From: Phyllobacterium trifolii
GTDB taxonomy: Bacteria > Pseudomonadota > Alphaproteobacteria > Rhizobiales > Rhizobiaceae
NCBI RefSeq assembly: GCF_014192095.1
Contig: NZ_JACHXN010000011.1
Location: 124,001-188,000, forward strand
Reading direction: 5' to 3'
DNA: 64,000 nucleotides
The notes under the pieces are model-generated. The model saw nothing but the letters and a program-made list of their open reading frames with translations. It had not been told where the DNA came from and searched no databases. Below are positions 55,220 to 62,658 of the stretch, piece by piece. Positions within the stretch are counted from its first letter, which is position 1. Each line of letters starts with the position of its first letter. Both the position numbers and the translations under genes were made by a program.

Positions 55220-56149
55220 TTAGGACTTGCGTCCGCCGGTTGCTTCGGCTTCGCGGAGTTTGATGATGTCTGAGAAGAGGTCCATGCTGCCACGGACGTA
55301 ACCTTTACCCGTGCCGCGTTCGACTTGCTTGTAGATGTCGGGATGATCAGTCGGCAACGCCATCATTATTTCCAGAAGCTTCGCCTTCAGATCGTCGGGA
55401 AGGTTCGTGCGAATCGCGGTCGGACCGTTGGGAATCTTGCCCGACTGCCAAATGATGTTGATGTCGGACATCTTGAGCAGGCCCTTGTCGACCATGCTTC
55501 GCAGATTTCCTCGGGTATAACCCTCTGATTTCTCGCCTTGGCCGGAAACCCAAGTAACAGCACCATCATATTGCTTCTGCAGAACTGCTATCACGCCCTG
55601 TTCGTGGCCGCCGGAGAAACCCGTCCGCGAGAAATAAGTCTGAGGATCGATTCCCTCGGCCTTGAGCGAGGCGTTCGGAATGAGATATCCCGAAGCGGAG
55701 TTGGGATCGGCGAAGGCAAGAGATTTGCCCTTCATCTTCTCGACGCTGTCGATGCCGGAACCGGCACCCGTCACCATGACAGAGTAATAATAAGTCGAGC
55801 CGTCCGCTTCTTGCGGTACGACGAGAGGTTCGATGCATTTGCAGTCGAGCCATGCTCCCGCGAAAGCTGATGGTCCGAGCCCGGCCATTTCTACCTGATT
55901 GGCACCCATCGCCTGCATGATGCCGCCGTAGTCGGTTGCCGGATAAAGCTTGACTGGAATCCCCAGTTCGGCTTCGAGCAGCGACCTGAATTTCTCGTTC
56001 CGGGTCATCAGATCCTGAGCGTTTTCACCGCCGATGAGACCGACACGGAATTCCTTGACCGTATCCTTGTAGTCTGCCCAGGCAGCGCCACCCGAGGCCA
56101 CCGCTCCCAAGATTATGGCCGCAGTCGTTAGAAATAGTTTCCTGATCAT
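55220..56149 (-). CDS. phnD: Phosphonate-type substrate-binding protein (PhnD family)
   Basis: The 309-aa protein has a signal peptide (MIRKLFLTTAAIILGAVASG, mature from about ADYKD). It has PhnD-family features VGLIGGENAQDLMTRNEKF, YPATDYGGIMQAMGANQVEMAGLGPSAFAGA and FADPNSASGYLIP. PhnD-like proteins bind phosphonates, phosphite or, in the AioX branch, arsenite. A cysteine pair (DCKCIEPL) may matter for the last option. Ligand unknown. Confidence 0.9.
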   Translation of the reverse strand: MIRKLFLTTAAIILGAVASGGAAWADYKDTVKEFRVGLIGGENAQDLMTRNEKFRSLLEAELGIPVKLYPATDYGGIMQAMGANQVEMAGLGPSAFAGAWLDCKCIEPLVVPQEADGSTYYYSVMVTGAGSGIDSVEKMKGKSLAFADPNSASGYLIPNASLKAEGIDPQTYFSRTGFSGGHEQGVIAVLQKQYDGAVTWVSGQGEKSEGYTRGNLRSMVDKGLLKMSDINIIWQSGKIPNGPTAIRTNLPDDLKAKLLEIMMALPTDHPDIYKQVERGTGKGYVRGSMDLFSDIIKLREAEATGGRKS

Positions 56150-56213
56150 TAGTTCTCTCCTGTTGTGTTCTGATGGTAGTTCTCTGTTCTAGGCCGTGAG
56201 ACCTCAGACGTTT

Positions 56214-57023
56214 TCAAACGGTCGCTGGATGGACGGTCTTTTGCGGTACAGGAACGCTATCGGGGCCGAACGGGTGGTTCGTCTCCAGGCCCTCGGGACC
56301 GTATATCCGGTGAACCATCACATCGGAGAGTTCGTCCGGGCGGCCGTCGAAGACCACCTTGCCCTTGGCCATTCCGACGATCCGATCGCAATAATTCTTT
56401 GCTGTCGCGAGGGTGTGCAGATTGCAGAATACCGTGATCCCGTCTTGGCGATTGATTTGGCGCAGCGCATCCATGACCACCTTCGCGTTGTGCGGGTCGA
56501 GAGAGGCGATCGGTTCGTCGGCAAGTATGATTTCGGGTTCTTGCATCAAGGCGCGAGCAATCGCGACGCGTTGTTGTTGGCCGCCCGAAAGAGTGTCGGC
56601 TTTTTGCAATGCGGCTTTCGTCATTCCCAAACGGTCAAGGGCGCGGATTGCAAGAGCCCGCTCTGGAGGACTGAAGGCCTTGAAAATCGCGCGACCCAAG
56701 GAAACTTCATTCAGTCGGCCGGTCAGAACATTGGTGATGACATCCAGACGGTCGATGAGATTGAACTGTTGGAAGATCATGGCACAGCGCCTGCGCCAGG
56801 CCCGCAGGTCCGCGCCTTTCAATCCGGTGACATCCTTGCCTTCGAATAAAATGCGTCCGCTCGTTGGGTCGACCATACGGTTGATCATCCGCAGCAAGGT
56901 GGATTTGCCCGCCCCGGATCGCCCGATCACCCCAACCATCTGCCCTGACGGAACCTCCAATGACACAGTCCCTATCGAGACGTCAGGGCTGAACTTCCGG
57001 ATGACGTCGTCAAGTATAAGCAC
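56214..57023 (-). CDS. phnC: Phosphonate-type ABC transporter ATPase (PhnC)
   Basis: The GTG at 57023 has GGGGACC upstream and gives 269 aa. It has Walker [10 protein letters not shown], signature [15 protein letters not shown], Walker [13 protein letters not shown] and the PhnC-type [19 protein letters not shown]. It heads phnC-D-E1-E2. The promoter carries both a Pho-box-like element (57074-57091) and the ArsR-type site (57033-57056). Confidence 0.92.
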   Translation of the reverse strand: MLILDDVIRKFSPDVSIGTVSLEVPSGQMVGVIGRSGAGKSTLLRMINRMVDPTSGRILFEGKDVTGLKGADLRAWRRRCAMIFQQFNLIDRLDVITNVLTGRLNEVSLGRAIFKAFSPPERALAIRALDRLGMTKAALQKADTLSGGQQQRVAIARALMQEPEIILADEPIASLDPHNAKVVMDALRQINRQDGITVFCNLHTLATAKNYCDRIVGMAKGKVVFDGRPDELSDVMVHRIYGPEGLETNHPFGPDSVPVPQKTVHPATV

Positions 57024-57032
57024 CGCTGGTCC

Positions 57033-57056
57033 CCATATATCGAGAATTACAGATGC
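57033..57056 (-). promoter_or_regulatory. ArsR-type operator at phnC (site 3)
   Basis: On the minus strand GCATCTGTAATTC then TCGATATATGG matches sites 1 and 2 (48.4 and 48.6 kb). It lies just downstream of a TACTTA -10, over the expected transcription start, so bound ArsR should repress phnCDE. The ATG within it is out of frame with phnC. Confidence 0.7.
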
Positions 57057-57073
57057 TTAAGTAGGGCCGGGAT

Positions 57074-57091
57074 GTGACAGAGAGATGACGA
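57074..57091 (-). promoter_or_regulatory. Pho box-like element at phnC
   Basis: On the minus strand TCGTCAT-CTCT-CTGTCAC: the downstream half-site matches the consensus well and the upstream one at 5 of 7. TACTTA lies 10 nt further, the normal distance from a Pho box to the -10. Confidence 0.6.
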
Positions 57092-58159
57092 TCTGCTGCG
57101 ATGCACGGATCGACGACACGGTCGCCGACCCGGTCGGTCGATTTACATGTAGCGAACTGGTGGCGGCGAGAACCATCTGGCTTATCACCTTGCCGCTCTC
57201 CTCGCGTTGCATCGGTTTGCCGCGAATACTGGCCAACGGATACCCATGTTCCTTGCTCATTGACCAGCCAACACAGGTCTATTTTCCGTCTGAGACAGTC
57301 TACAAAGAGGCTGCGGGATTCATTGAAAAGACGGCAGCGATGCTGACCTTGCTGCGGTTCGTCGCCTATTCGTACTCTTGCGTGACTTTACCTCAGCGTT
57401 TCAGATAATCGTACGAGCACGCAAACCTTCGAAATGACTGGTTTCAAGCGGCCTTGGTGGAACTTTGGACCAAGCCACCCGCGCTAGTTCCCGAAGTATG
57501 GCAGGAGCTACCTTCCGATTAAACTTCTAAATCCACCGCCGTTTGAGTCCTTGATGCGTTGGCTGCTTTGCTTCCGCCCTACAAGCCCGACCTGACGGTC
57601 GGGTCAAGGGAGCGCAACCGAAAGCGTTCGCGAATCGCGACGGGCTCGCTTCGGCGCTTCTAAACGAGCGCGCTCGCCCGTCGCTTTCCCACCGTTCCGT
57701 TGGTTGCCGTTTATCGGCGCGAGAGGCGCGACCTGCGGCCGGGTCCACAAAGGGCTCATCAACGAGGGCACCCACTCGATTAAATACTGTGTAAAGTCTA
57801 AACTGAAGGACCTCATCAGCGCGAACTAACGTCGTCTCAACCATGGAATCAGGTATCCTGGCATGGTCCGTCCTTCCGAGCAGGCTGACATGACAGAAGC
57901 TGAGGTCAACGGCAAGCCGTCCTTCACTGCGTTACGGCCCTTCGGGTGACATCAGCTTCCTTACATGTCGGCTCGTAGCTATCGGGACGGGGAACATCAA
58001 AGGCCGCCCTATGGGCGGGTTCGATCCCTCCGGGGGATCGAACAGGGAACAAGCTAAAAGACCGCACCATGACGTTTTGATCAAAGCTTCATGGGTACCA
58101 ATCCATAATGATTGTAACAACAAACCGATCAGTGATTTCCATTTTAGAGGCTGGTACCA
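57092..58159. other. Dyad-rich junction region without a supported gene
   Basis: The 1.07-kb stretch separates the arsenic/phosphonate block from a core-chromosome fragment. From 57588 it holds several hairpins: CCCGACC/GGTCGGG near 57588-57605, GAAGCTGAGGTCA (57896-57908) against TGACATCAGCTTC (57947-57959), CCGCCC/GGGCGG near 58003-58017, and GTTCGATCCC/GGGATCGAAC (58019-58043). No transposase or integrase frame is seen. It may be the scar of a recombination or a plasmid-borne regulatory region. Confidence 0.45.
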
Positions 58160-58462
58160 ATGACAACAAAAAGTGATGATGTCGGAAAACCCTTCAACAT
58201 CGCCTCCTACGCGCTGCTGACGATGATGGTGGCGCAAGTCACCGGGTTGAAGCCCGGCGATTTCGTTCACACGCTCGGCGATGCCCATCTCTATGCCAAT
58301 CATTTCGAACAGGCGAAGCAGCAATTGATGCGCAAGCCCGGGCCATTGCCGATCATGCAGATCAATCCGGACGTTACCGATCTCTTTGCCTTCAAATATG
58401 ACGATTTCCATCTGATAGATTATGTCGCCGAGCCGAGCATCAGGGCGCCGATCGCGGTATAG
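58160..58462 (+). pseudogene. thyA: 3' fragment of thymidylate synthase thyA
   Basis: From [20 protein letters not shown] (58187 onward) to the stop it is the C-terminal third of ThyA, with [13 protein letters not shown] intact. The first ten residues ([10 protein letters not shown]) are unrelated to ThyA, and the N-terminal two thirds, including the catalytic cysteine, are absent. The frame starts with ATG and GAGG upstream, so a 100-aa peptide could be made, but it cannot be an active enzyme. An intact thyA or thyX must exist elsewhere. Confidence 0.92.
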
Positions 58463-58516
58463 AATCCGCGTTCAGGTTTGCGGGCGAAATGTTTGTTTGA
58501 AACGGATGGATGCCAC

Positions 58517-59017
58517 ATGATCAGTTTTGTTGTTGCGATTGCCGAAAATGGCGTGATCGGCCGTGAGAATGGTTTGCCGTGGCGGTTGTCCTCGGATCTG
58601 AAGCGTTTCAAGGCAACCACCATGGGCAAGCCCATCATCATGGGGCGCAAGACATGGGATTCGCTAGGGCGGCCATTGCCGGGCCGGACCAACATTGTCA
58701 TCACCCGCGATCCTGCCTTTTCCGTTGAAGGTGTTATCGCCGCCCGGTCCATCGATCAGGCGCTGATGATTGCGGGAAGCCATGCCGGTGCCGACAAGGT
58801 CAACGAGATTTGCATTATAGGCGGCGGCGATATTTTTCGCCAATCGTTGAACCGCGCCGACAGGCTGTATGTCACCTGGGTTCTCGCCGAAGTCGAAGGC
58901 GATGTCGTTTTCCCTCCGATCGATCCGAAGGTATGGACCGAGGTTTCCAGCGAGGATTTCCCGGCGGGTGAAAAAGACAATTATGCAACGCGGTTTGCCA
59001 TCTACGAACGCGGTTAA
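58517..59017 (+). CDS. folA: Dihydrofolate reductase
   Basis: The 166-aa enzyme begins MISFVVAIAENGVIGRENGLPW and has MGRKTWDSLGRPLPGRTNIVITRD and IGGGDIFRQSL, the family hallmarks for folate and NADPH binding. The usual order thyA-folA is kept despite the broken thyA. Confidence 0.95.
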   Translation: MISFVVAIAENGVIGRENGLPWRLSSDLKRFKATTMGKPIIMGRKTWDSLGRPLPGRTNIVITRDPAFSVEGVIAARSIDQALMIAGSHAGADKVNEICIIGGGDIFRQSLNRADRLYVTWVLAEVEGDVVFPPIDPKVWTEVSSEDFPAGEKDNYATRFAIYERG

Positions 59018-59034
59018 TTTTGGCGTCTGTCGAT

Positions 59035-59152
59035 ATTCACGCCATAGCGAGGCGAAAACGGCGGGTTTCGAGCAACGGAGCGCAGCGTACATTTGGTACG
59101 TGAGCACCGGAAGCGCAGAAAAACGCCGTTTGCAGACCGCTATGACGTGAAT
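59035..59152. repeat. 118-bp palindromic intergenic repeat
   Basis: The ends ATTCACGCCATAGCG (59035-59049) and CGCTATGACGTGAAT (59138-59152) are complementary at 14 of 15 positions. Inside, AAACGGCG pairs with CGCCGTTT and GCGTAC with GTACGT, so nearly the whole element can fold. It resembles the palindromic repeat families of Brucella and rhizobia (Bru-RS, RIME type), though identity to a named family is not confirmed. It lies between folA and hflK. Confidence 0.65.
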
Positions 59153-59260
59153 AAGCGTCGCCACGCGTTGAAAGCGCGCCTCGCCATCCCTATAAACGGG
59201 AAGTTGGATTAGCGGGAGGAGGCCACGGGGTGGCGCTTTCGTTCAAATTAAGAGGTAGGA

Positions 59261-60370
59261 ATGCCCTGGAGTAATCAGAACGGCGGCGGCGGCCCATGGG
59301 GTGGCGGCGGTAATAATAGTGGCGGCGGTGGCCCTTGGGGTCAAAAGCCGCAAGGTGGCGGAGGCAAGACCCCTCCCGATCTCGAAGATATATTCCGCCG
59401 TGGTCAGGATCGTTTGCGTCAGGCGCTTCCGGGTGGTTCGGGCGGCAGTCCGGCGATCTGGGGCCTGGCCGCACTTGCGCTGGTGGCGTTCTGGCTTTTC
59501 CAGTCGATATACACAGTCCAGCCGGACGAACGCGCCGTCGAGCTGCGTTTCGGCAAGCCCAAGCCTGATATCGCCGAGCCGGGCCTGCATTTCCATTTGT
59601 GGCCAATCGAATCCTATGAGAAGGTCGAGATCGTCGAAAAGCAGAAGAACATTGGCGGGCAGGGCGCTCGCGGCGCCAAGGAAGGCCTGATGCTCTCCGG
59701 CGACCAGAACATCGTCGATGTTCAGTTCTCGGTGCTGTATCGTGTTTCTGATCCCGTCGCCTATCTGTTCCATGTCGAAAACCCGGAAAACCTCGTGCAG
59801 CAGGTTTCGGAAAGCGCCATGCGCGAGATCGTCGGCCGCAGTCCGGCACAGGATATCTTCCGTGATAACCGTGCTGGCATCGCCAATGATGTGCGCGCCA
59901 TTATCCAGAAGACGCTCGACGATTATGGCGCGGGCATTGCGATCAATGCTCTATCAATCGAAGATGCCGCGCCGCCACGCGAAGTGGCCGACGCGTTCGA
60001 TGAAGTTCAGCGTGCTGAACAGGACGAAGACCGTTTCGTCGAGGAATCGAACCAGTATTCCAACCAGAAGCTGGGTCAGGCCCGCGGTGAAGGCGCGCAG
60101 ATCCGTGAAGATGCGGCTGCCTATAAAAACCGTATCGTCCAGGAAGCAGAAGGTGAGGCGCAACGCTTTACCTCTGTCTATGACCAGTATGTCAAAGCGC
60201 CGGAAGTCACGCGCAAGCGTCTCTTCCTTGAAACGATGGAGCGTGTACTGAAGGATTCGAACAAGGTGATCGTCGATCAAAGCGGACAAGGCGTCATACC
60301 TTATCTGCCGCTGCCGGGTTTGACCGGTAAGCCTGCCCCCGCCACCACCACAGAGGGGACAAAGCCATGA
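59261..60370 (+). CDS. hflK: FtsH protease modulator HflK
   Basis: The 369-aa protein has a glycine-rich N-terminus, a membrane helix near residues 67-85, and the SPFH domain (PDERAVELRFGKPKPDIAEPGLHFHLWPIE). It forms the HflKC complex that surrounds the FtsH protease. Ribosome site AGAGGTAGGA. It overlaps hflC by 4 nt. Confidence 0.95.
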   Translation: MPWSNQNGGGGPWGGGGNNSGGGGPWGQKPQGGGGKTPPDLEDIFRRGQDRLRQALPGGSGGSPAIWGLAALALVAFWLFQSIYTVQPDERAVELRFGKPKPDIAEPGLHFHLWPIESYEKVEIVEKQKNIGGQGARGAKEGLMLSGDQNIVDVQFSVLYRVSDPVAYLFHVENPENLVQQVSESAMREIVGRSPAQDIFRDNRAGIANDVRAIIQKTLDDYGAGIAINALSIEDAAPPREVADAFDEVQRAEQDEDRFVEESNQYSNQKLGQARGEGAQIREDAAAYKNRIVQEAEGEAQRFTSVYDQYVKAPEVTRKRLFLETMERVLKDSNKVIVDQSGQGVIPYLPLPGLTGKPAPATTTEGTKP

Positions 60371-61323
60371 ACCAGAATCGTGTTCCGCTTCTCGTTGGCC
60401 TTATCGCGTTCATCGCCTTGTTGGCCTATTCGTCGCTCTTCGTCGTCAGGGCCGGCCAGCAGGCCATCGTCCTGAGGTTTGGTCAGATCGTCGATGTGAA
60501 GGCCGATCCCGGCATTTATTTCAAGCTGCCTTTCGGCTTTCTTGAGGCCGACAATGTGCAGATGATCGAAGATCGTCTCCTGAGCTTTGAACTCGACAAC
60601 ATCCGTGTTCAGGTTTCGGGCGGCAAGTTCTACGAGGTCGATGCTTTCCTCGTCTACCAGATCACCGATCCGCGCAAGTTCCGCCAGACCGTATCGGGCG
60701 ACATAACCTTGGCCGAAGCACGGTTGCGTACGCGTCTCGATGCGGCGTTGCGTGGTGTCTATGGCTTGCGTGGCTTTGAGGCTGCCCTGTCGGACGAGCG
60801 CGCTGGCATGATGAACGAAGTGCGCCAGCAACTGCGTCCCGATGCGGAGTCGCTCGGCCTGCAGATCACCGACGTACGCATTCGCCGGACGGACCTGACG
60901 CAGGAAGTGTCGCAACAGACATTCGACCGCATGAAGGCAGAACGTCTGGCGGAAGCCGAGCGCCTGCGTGCCCGCGGCCGTGAAGCAGCACAGCGCATCA
61001 AGGCCATCGCCGATCGCCAGGTTGTCGAAATCATCGCGGAAGCCCGCAAGGAATCGGAAATTGCCAGAGGTCAGGGTGAAGGCGAGCGCAGCCGTATCTT
61101 CGCCGACGTCTTCTCGAAGGATCCGGATTTCTTCGCGTTCTACCGCTCGATGACGGCCTATGGCACGGCGCTGGATAATACGGGAACGACGATGGTGCTT
61201 TCACCGAATTCCGAGTTTTTCCGGTATTTCCAGGATTCGAATGGCGGTCTGCCTCCGGTCAGCAGCGCTACACCGCCAGCCGGTGCTACGCCGCCTGCTC
61301 CACCCGCTCCCGCCCCTCAATAG
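60367..61323 (+). CDS. hflC: FtsH protease modulator HflC
   Basis: The 318-aa partner of HflK has an N-terminal membrane helix (VPLLVGLIAFIALLAYSSLFVV) and SPFH domain, and a proline-rich tail. The ATGA overlap shows coupled translation. Confidence 0.95.
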   Translation: MNQNRVPLLVGLIAFIALLAYSSLFVVRAGQQAIVLRFGQIVDVKADPGIYFKLPFGFLEADNVQMIEDRLLSFELDNIRVQVSGGKFYEVDAFLVYQITDPRKFRQTVSGDITLAEARLRTRLDAALRGVYGLRGFEAALSDERAGMMNEVRQQLRPDAESLGLQITDVRIRRTDLTQEVSQQTFDRMKAERLAEAERLRARGREAAQRIKAIADRQVVEIIAEARKESEIARGQGEGERSRIFADVFSKDPDFFAFYRSMTAYGTALDNTGTTMVLSPNSEFFRYFQDSNGGLPPVSSATPPAGATPPAPPAPAPQ

Positions 61324-61338
61324 GGGCGGGTTCAGATC

Positions 61339-61524
61339 ATGATCGATTTCATTGATGCCGTAGGGCTGTTCCTCGTATTCGAGGGGCTGCTCTATGGCCT
61401 TTTCCCGCTCGTAGCCAAACGTGTTGCCCGCGATGTCAGCGAACAACCGGATGGTTTCCTGCGCATAGCCGGCGTCGCTTCCGTCGCCATCGGCGTTGGG
61501 GTGGTGTGGCTCGCGCGGGGGTAG
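61339..61524 (+). CDS. DUF2065-family small membrane protein
   Basis: The 61-aa protein with two hydrophobic helices (FIDAVGLFLVFEGLLYGLF and ASVAIGVGVVWLARG) is the usual neighbour of hflC in Rhizobiales. A DegP-type protease gene normally follows; here it is absent. Confidence 0.88.
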   Translation: MIDFIDAVGLFLVFEGLLYGLFPLVAKRVARDVSEQPDGFLRIAGVASVAIGVGVVWLARG

Positions 61525-61699
61525 CGTCGCGAGTTTGAGCCAATCTGATGCGTAGTGTCATCATTGATCCACCGCCTACCTTGCGGTTCGACCCCGTCAA
61601 GGGTTGGTTTCGGGGTGGAAAGCAGGCGGTTGTGCTCAGGCATGGTAAAGCTTCGCACCGCAGACAAATCATCCCTTGGAACCCGCGTGTTGTTGAGCC

Positions 61700-61719
61700 G
61701 TTGCATGTGAACATGCAAC
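61700..61719. promoter_or_regulatory. Palindromic operator candidate ahead of the DUF899 gene
   Basis: GTTGCATGTGAACATGCAAC is a perfect 9-bp inverted repeat with a 2-nt centre, ending 19 nt before the start codon. Its size and symmetry suit a winged-helix repressor dimer. No regulator gene is adjacent in the window. Confidence 0.55.
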
Positions 61720-61738
61720 ACTTTCAGCGGAGGAGAAT

Positions 61739-62500
61739 ATGGCTCGACAAGAAGGTCCCGGAGTCCCGGCTCCGTCTATGCGCGAACCTGTGGGCGACTT
61801 CGATGTGGTCTCGGAAGATGAATGGAACGCTGCCCGCGAGAAGCTGCTCGTGGAGGAAAAGGCCCTGATGAAGGCCAAGGATCGCCTGGCCGCCAAGCGC
61901 AGGCTGCTACCGGTGACCGAAGTTGACCGCAACTACAAATTCATAGGCACGAACGGTGATAGGGATCTGCCGGGGCTGTTCGAAGGCCGACGACAGCTAA
62001 TCGTCTATCGTTTCTTCTATGCGCCCGATGTCGAGAATTGGCCGGATGGGGCGTGCGGCGGTTGCTCGCTGGTTGCGGACACCGTTGTTCATCCTGCCCA
62101 TCTTGCGGCACGCGATACGACCCTTGCCTTCGTGACTGCTGCTCCCATCGACAAGATCGAGAGCCTGCGCGAACGGATGGGATGGAACCACATCCCTTTC
62201 TTTTCGCTGCCCGACGAGCGATTCTCTCGAGATTTCGGTGTTGAAGAAATGTTCGGCATCAATGTCTTCATCCGGCACGGTGAGCGTATTTTCCGCACCT
62301 ACTTTCTGAATGGACGCGGCATTGAGGAAATCGGCCCCGTCTGGTCATTTCTCGACATGACGCCGTTGGGTCGGCAGGAGAATTGGCAGGAGGTGCCGCC
62401 CGGCCGTCCTCAGGGGAATCCCTACACCTGGTGGCGCCTTCACGACAATTACGGCCCAGTCGTTGCTCCCAACCCTCCGCAACCGAAGGGAAATACATGA
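61739..62500 (+). CDS. DUF899-family thioredoxin-like protein
   Basis: The 253-aa protein has the DUF899 pattern: EWNAAREKLLVEEKALMKAKDRLAAKRRLLPV, YRFFYAPDVENWPDGACGGCSLVAD, IPFFSLPDERFSRDFGV and GPVWSFLDMTPLGRQE. The fold is thioredoxin-like with CGGC; enzymatic role unproven. GGAGGAG precedes the ATG. Confidence 0.88.
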   Translation: MARQEGPGVPAPSMREPVGDFDVVSEDEWNAAREKLLVEEKALMKAKDRLAAKRRLLPVTEVDRNYKFIGTNGDRDLPGLFEGRRQLIVYRFFYAPDVENWPDGACGGCSLVADTVVHPAHLAARDTTLAFVTAAPIDKIESLRERMGWNHIPFFSLPDERFSRDFGVEEMFGINVFIRHGERIFRTYFLNGRGIEEIGPVWSFLDMTPLGRQENWQEVPPGRPQGNPYTWWRLHDNYGPVVAPNPPQPKGNT

Positions 62501-62658
62501 GTTGGGGTCGCATCACGAAGCGAGAATAGGGTCGCCTCGTTCTCCGTTGCGCAGTGCGGCTGGAAGCGCCGCCGCGTAGGCCAGCCTCGTCTCGACACTC
62601 CTGAAGCGCGGCGGGCGGCCGTCGACTGGTCGCCCACCCTATTGCAATTCGGGCGGTC

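Noticed and set aside
57085-57408. Plus-strand 107-codon frame upstream of phnC
   Set aside because: Overlaps the Pho box and promoter region and has no recognisable family.
57527-57844. Minus-strand 105-codon frame in the junction region
   Set aside because: Arginine/serine-heavy composition, overlapping the hairpins, no ribosome site; not supported as a gene.
58015-58045. GGGTTCGATCCC stretch like a tRNA T-arm
   Set aside because: It forms a simple hairpin with GGGATCGAAC; no acceptor, D or anticodon stems precede it.
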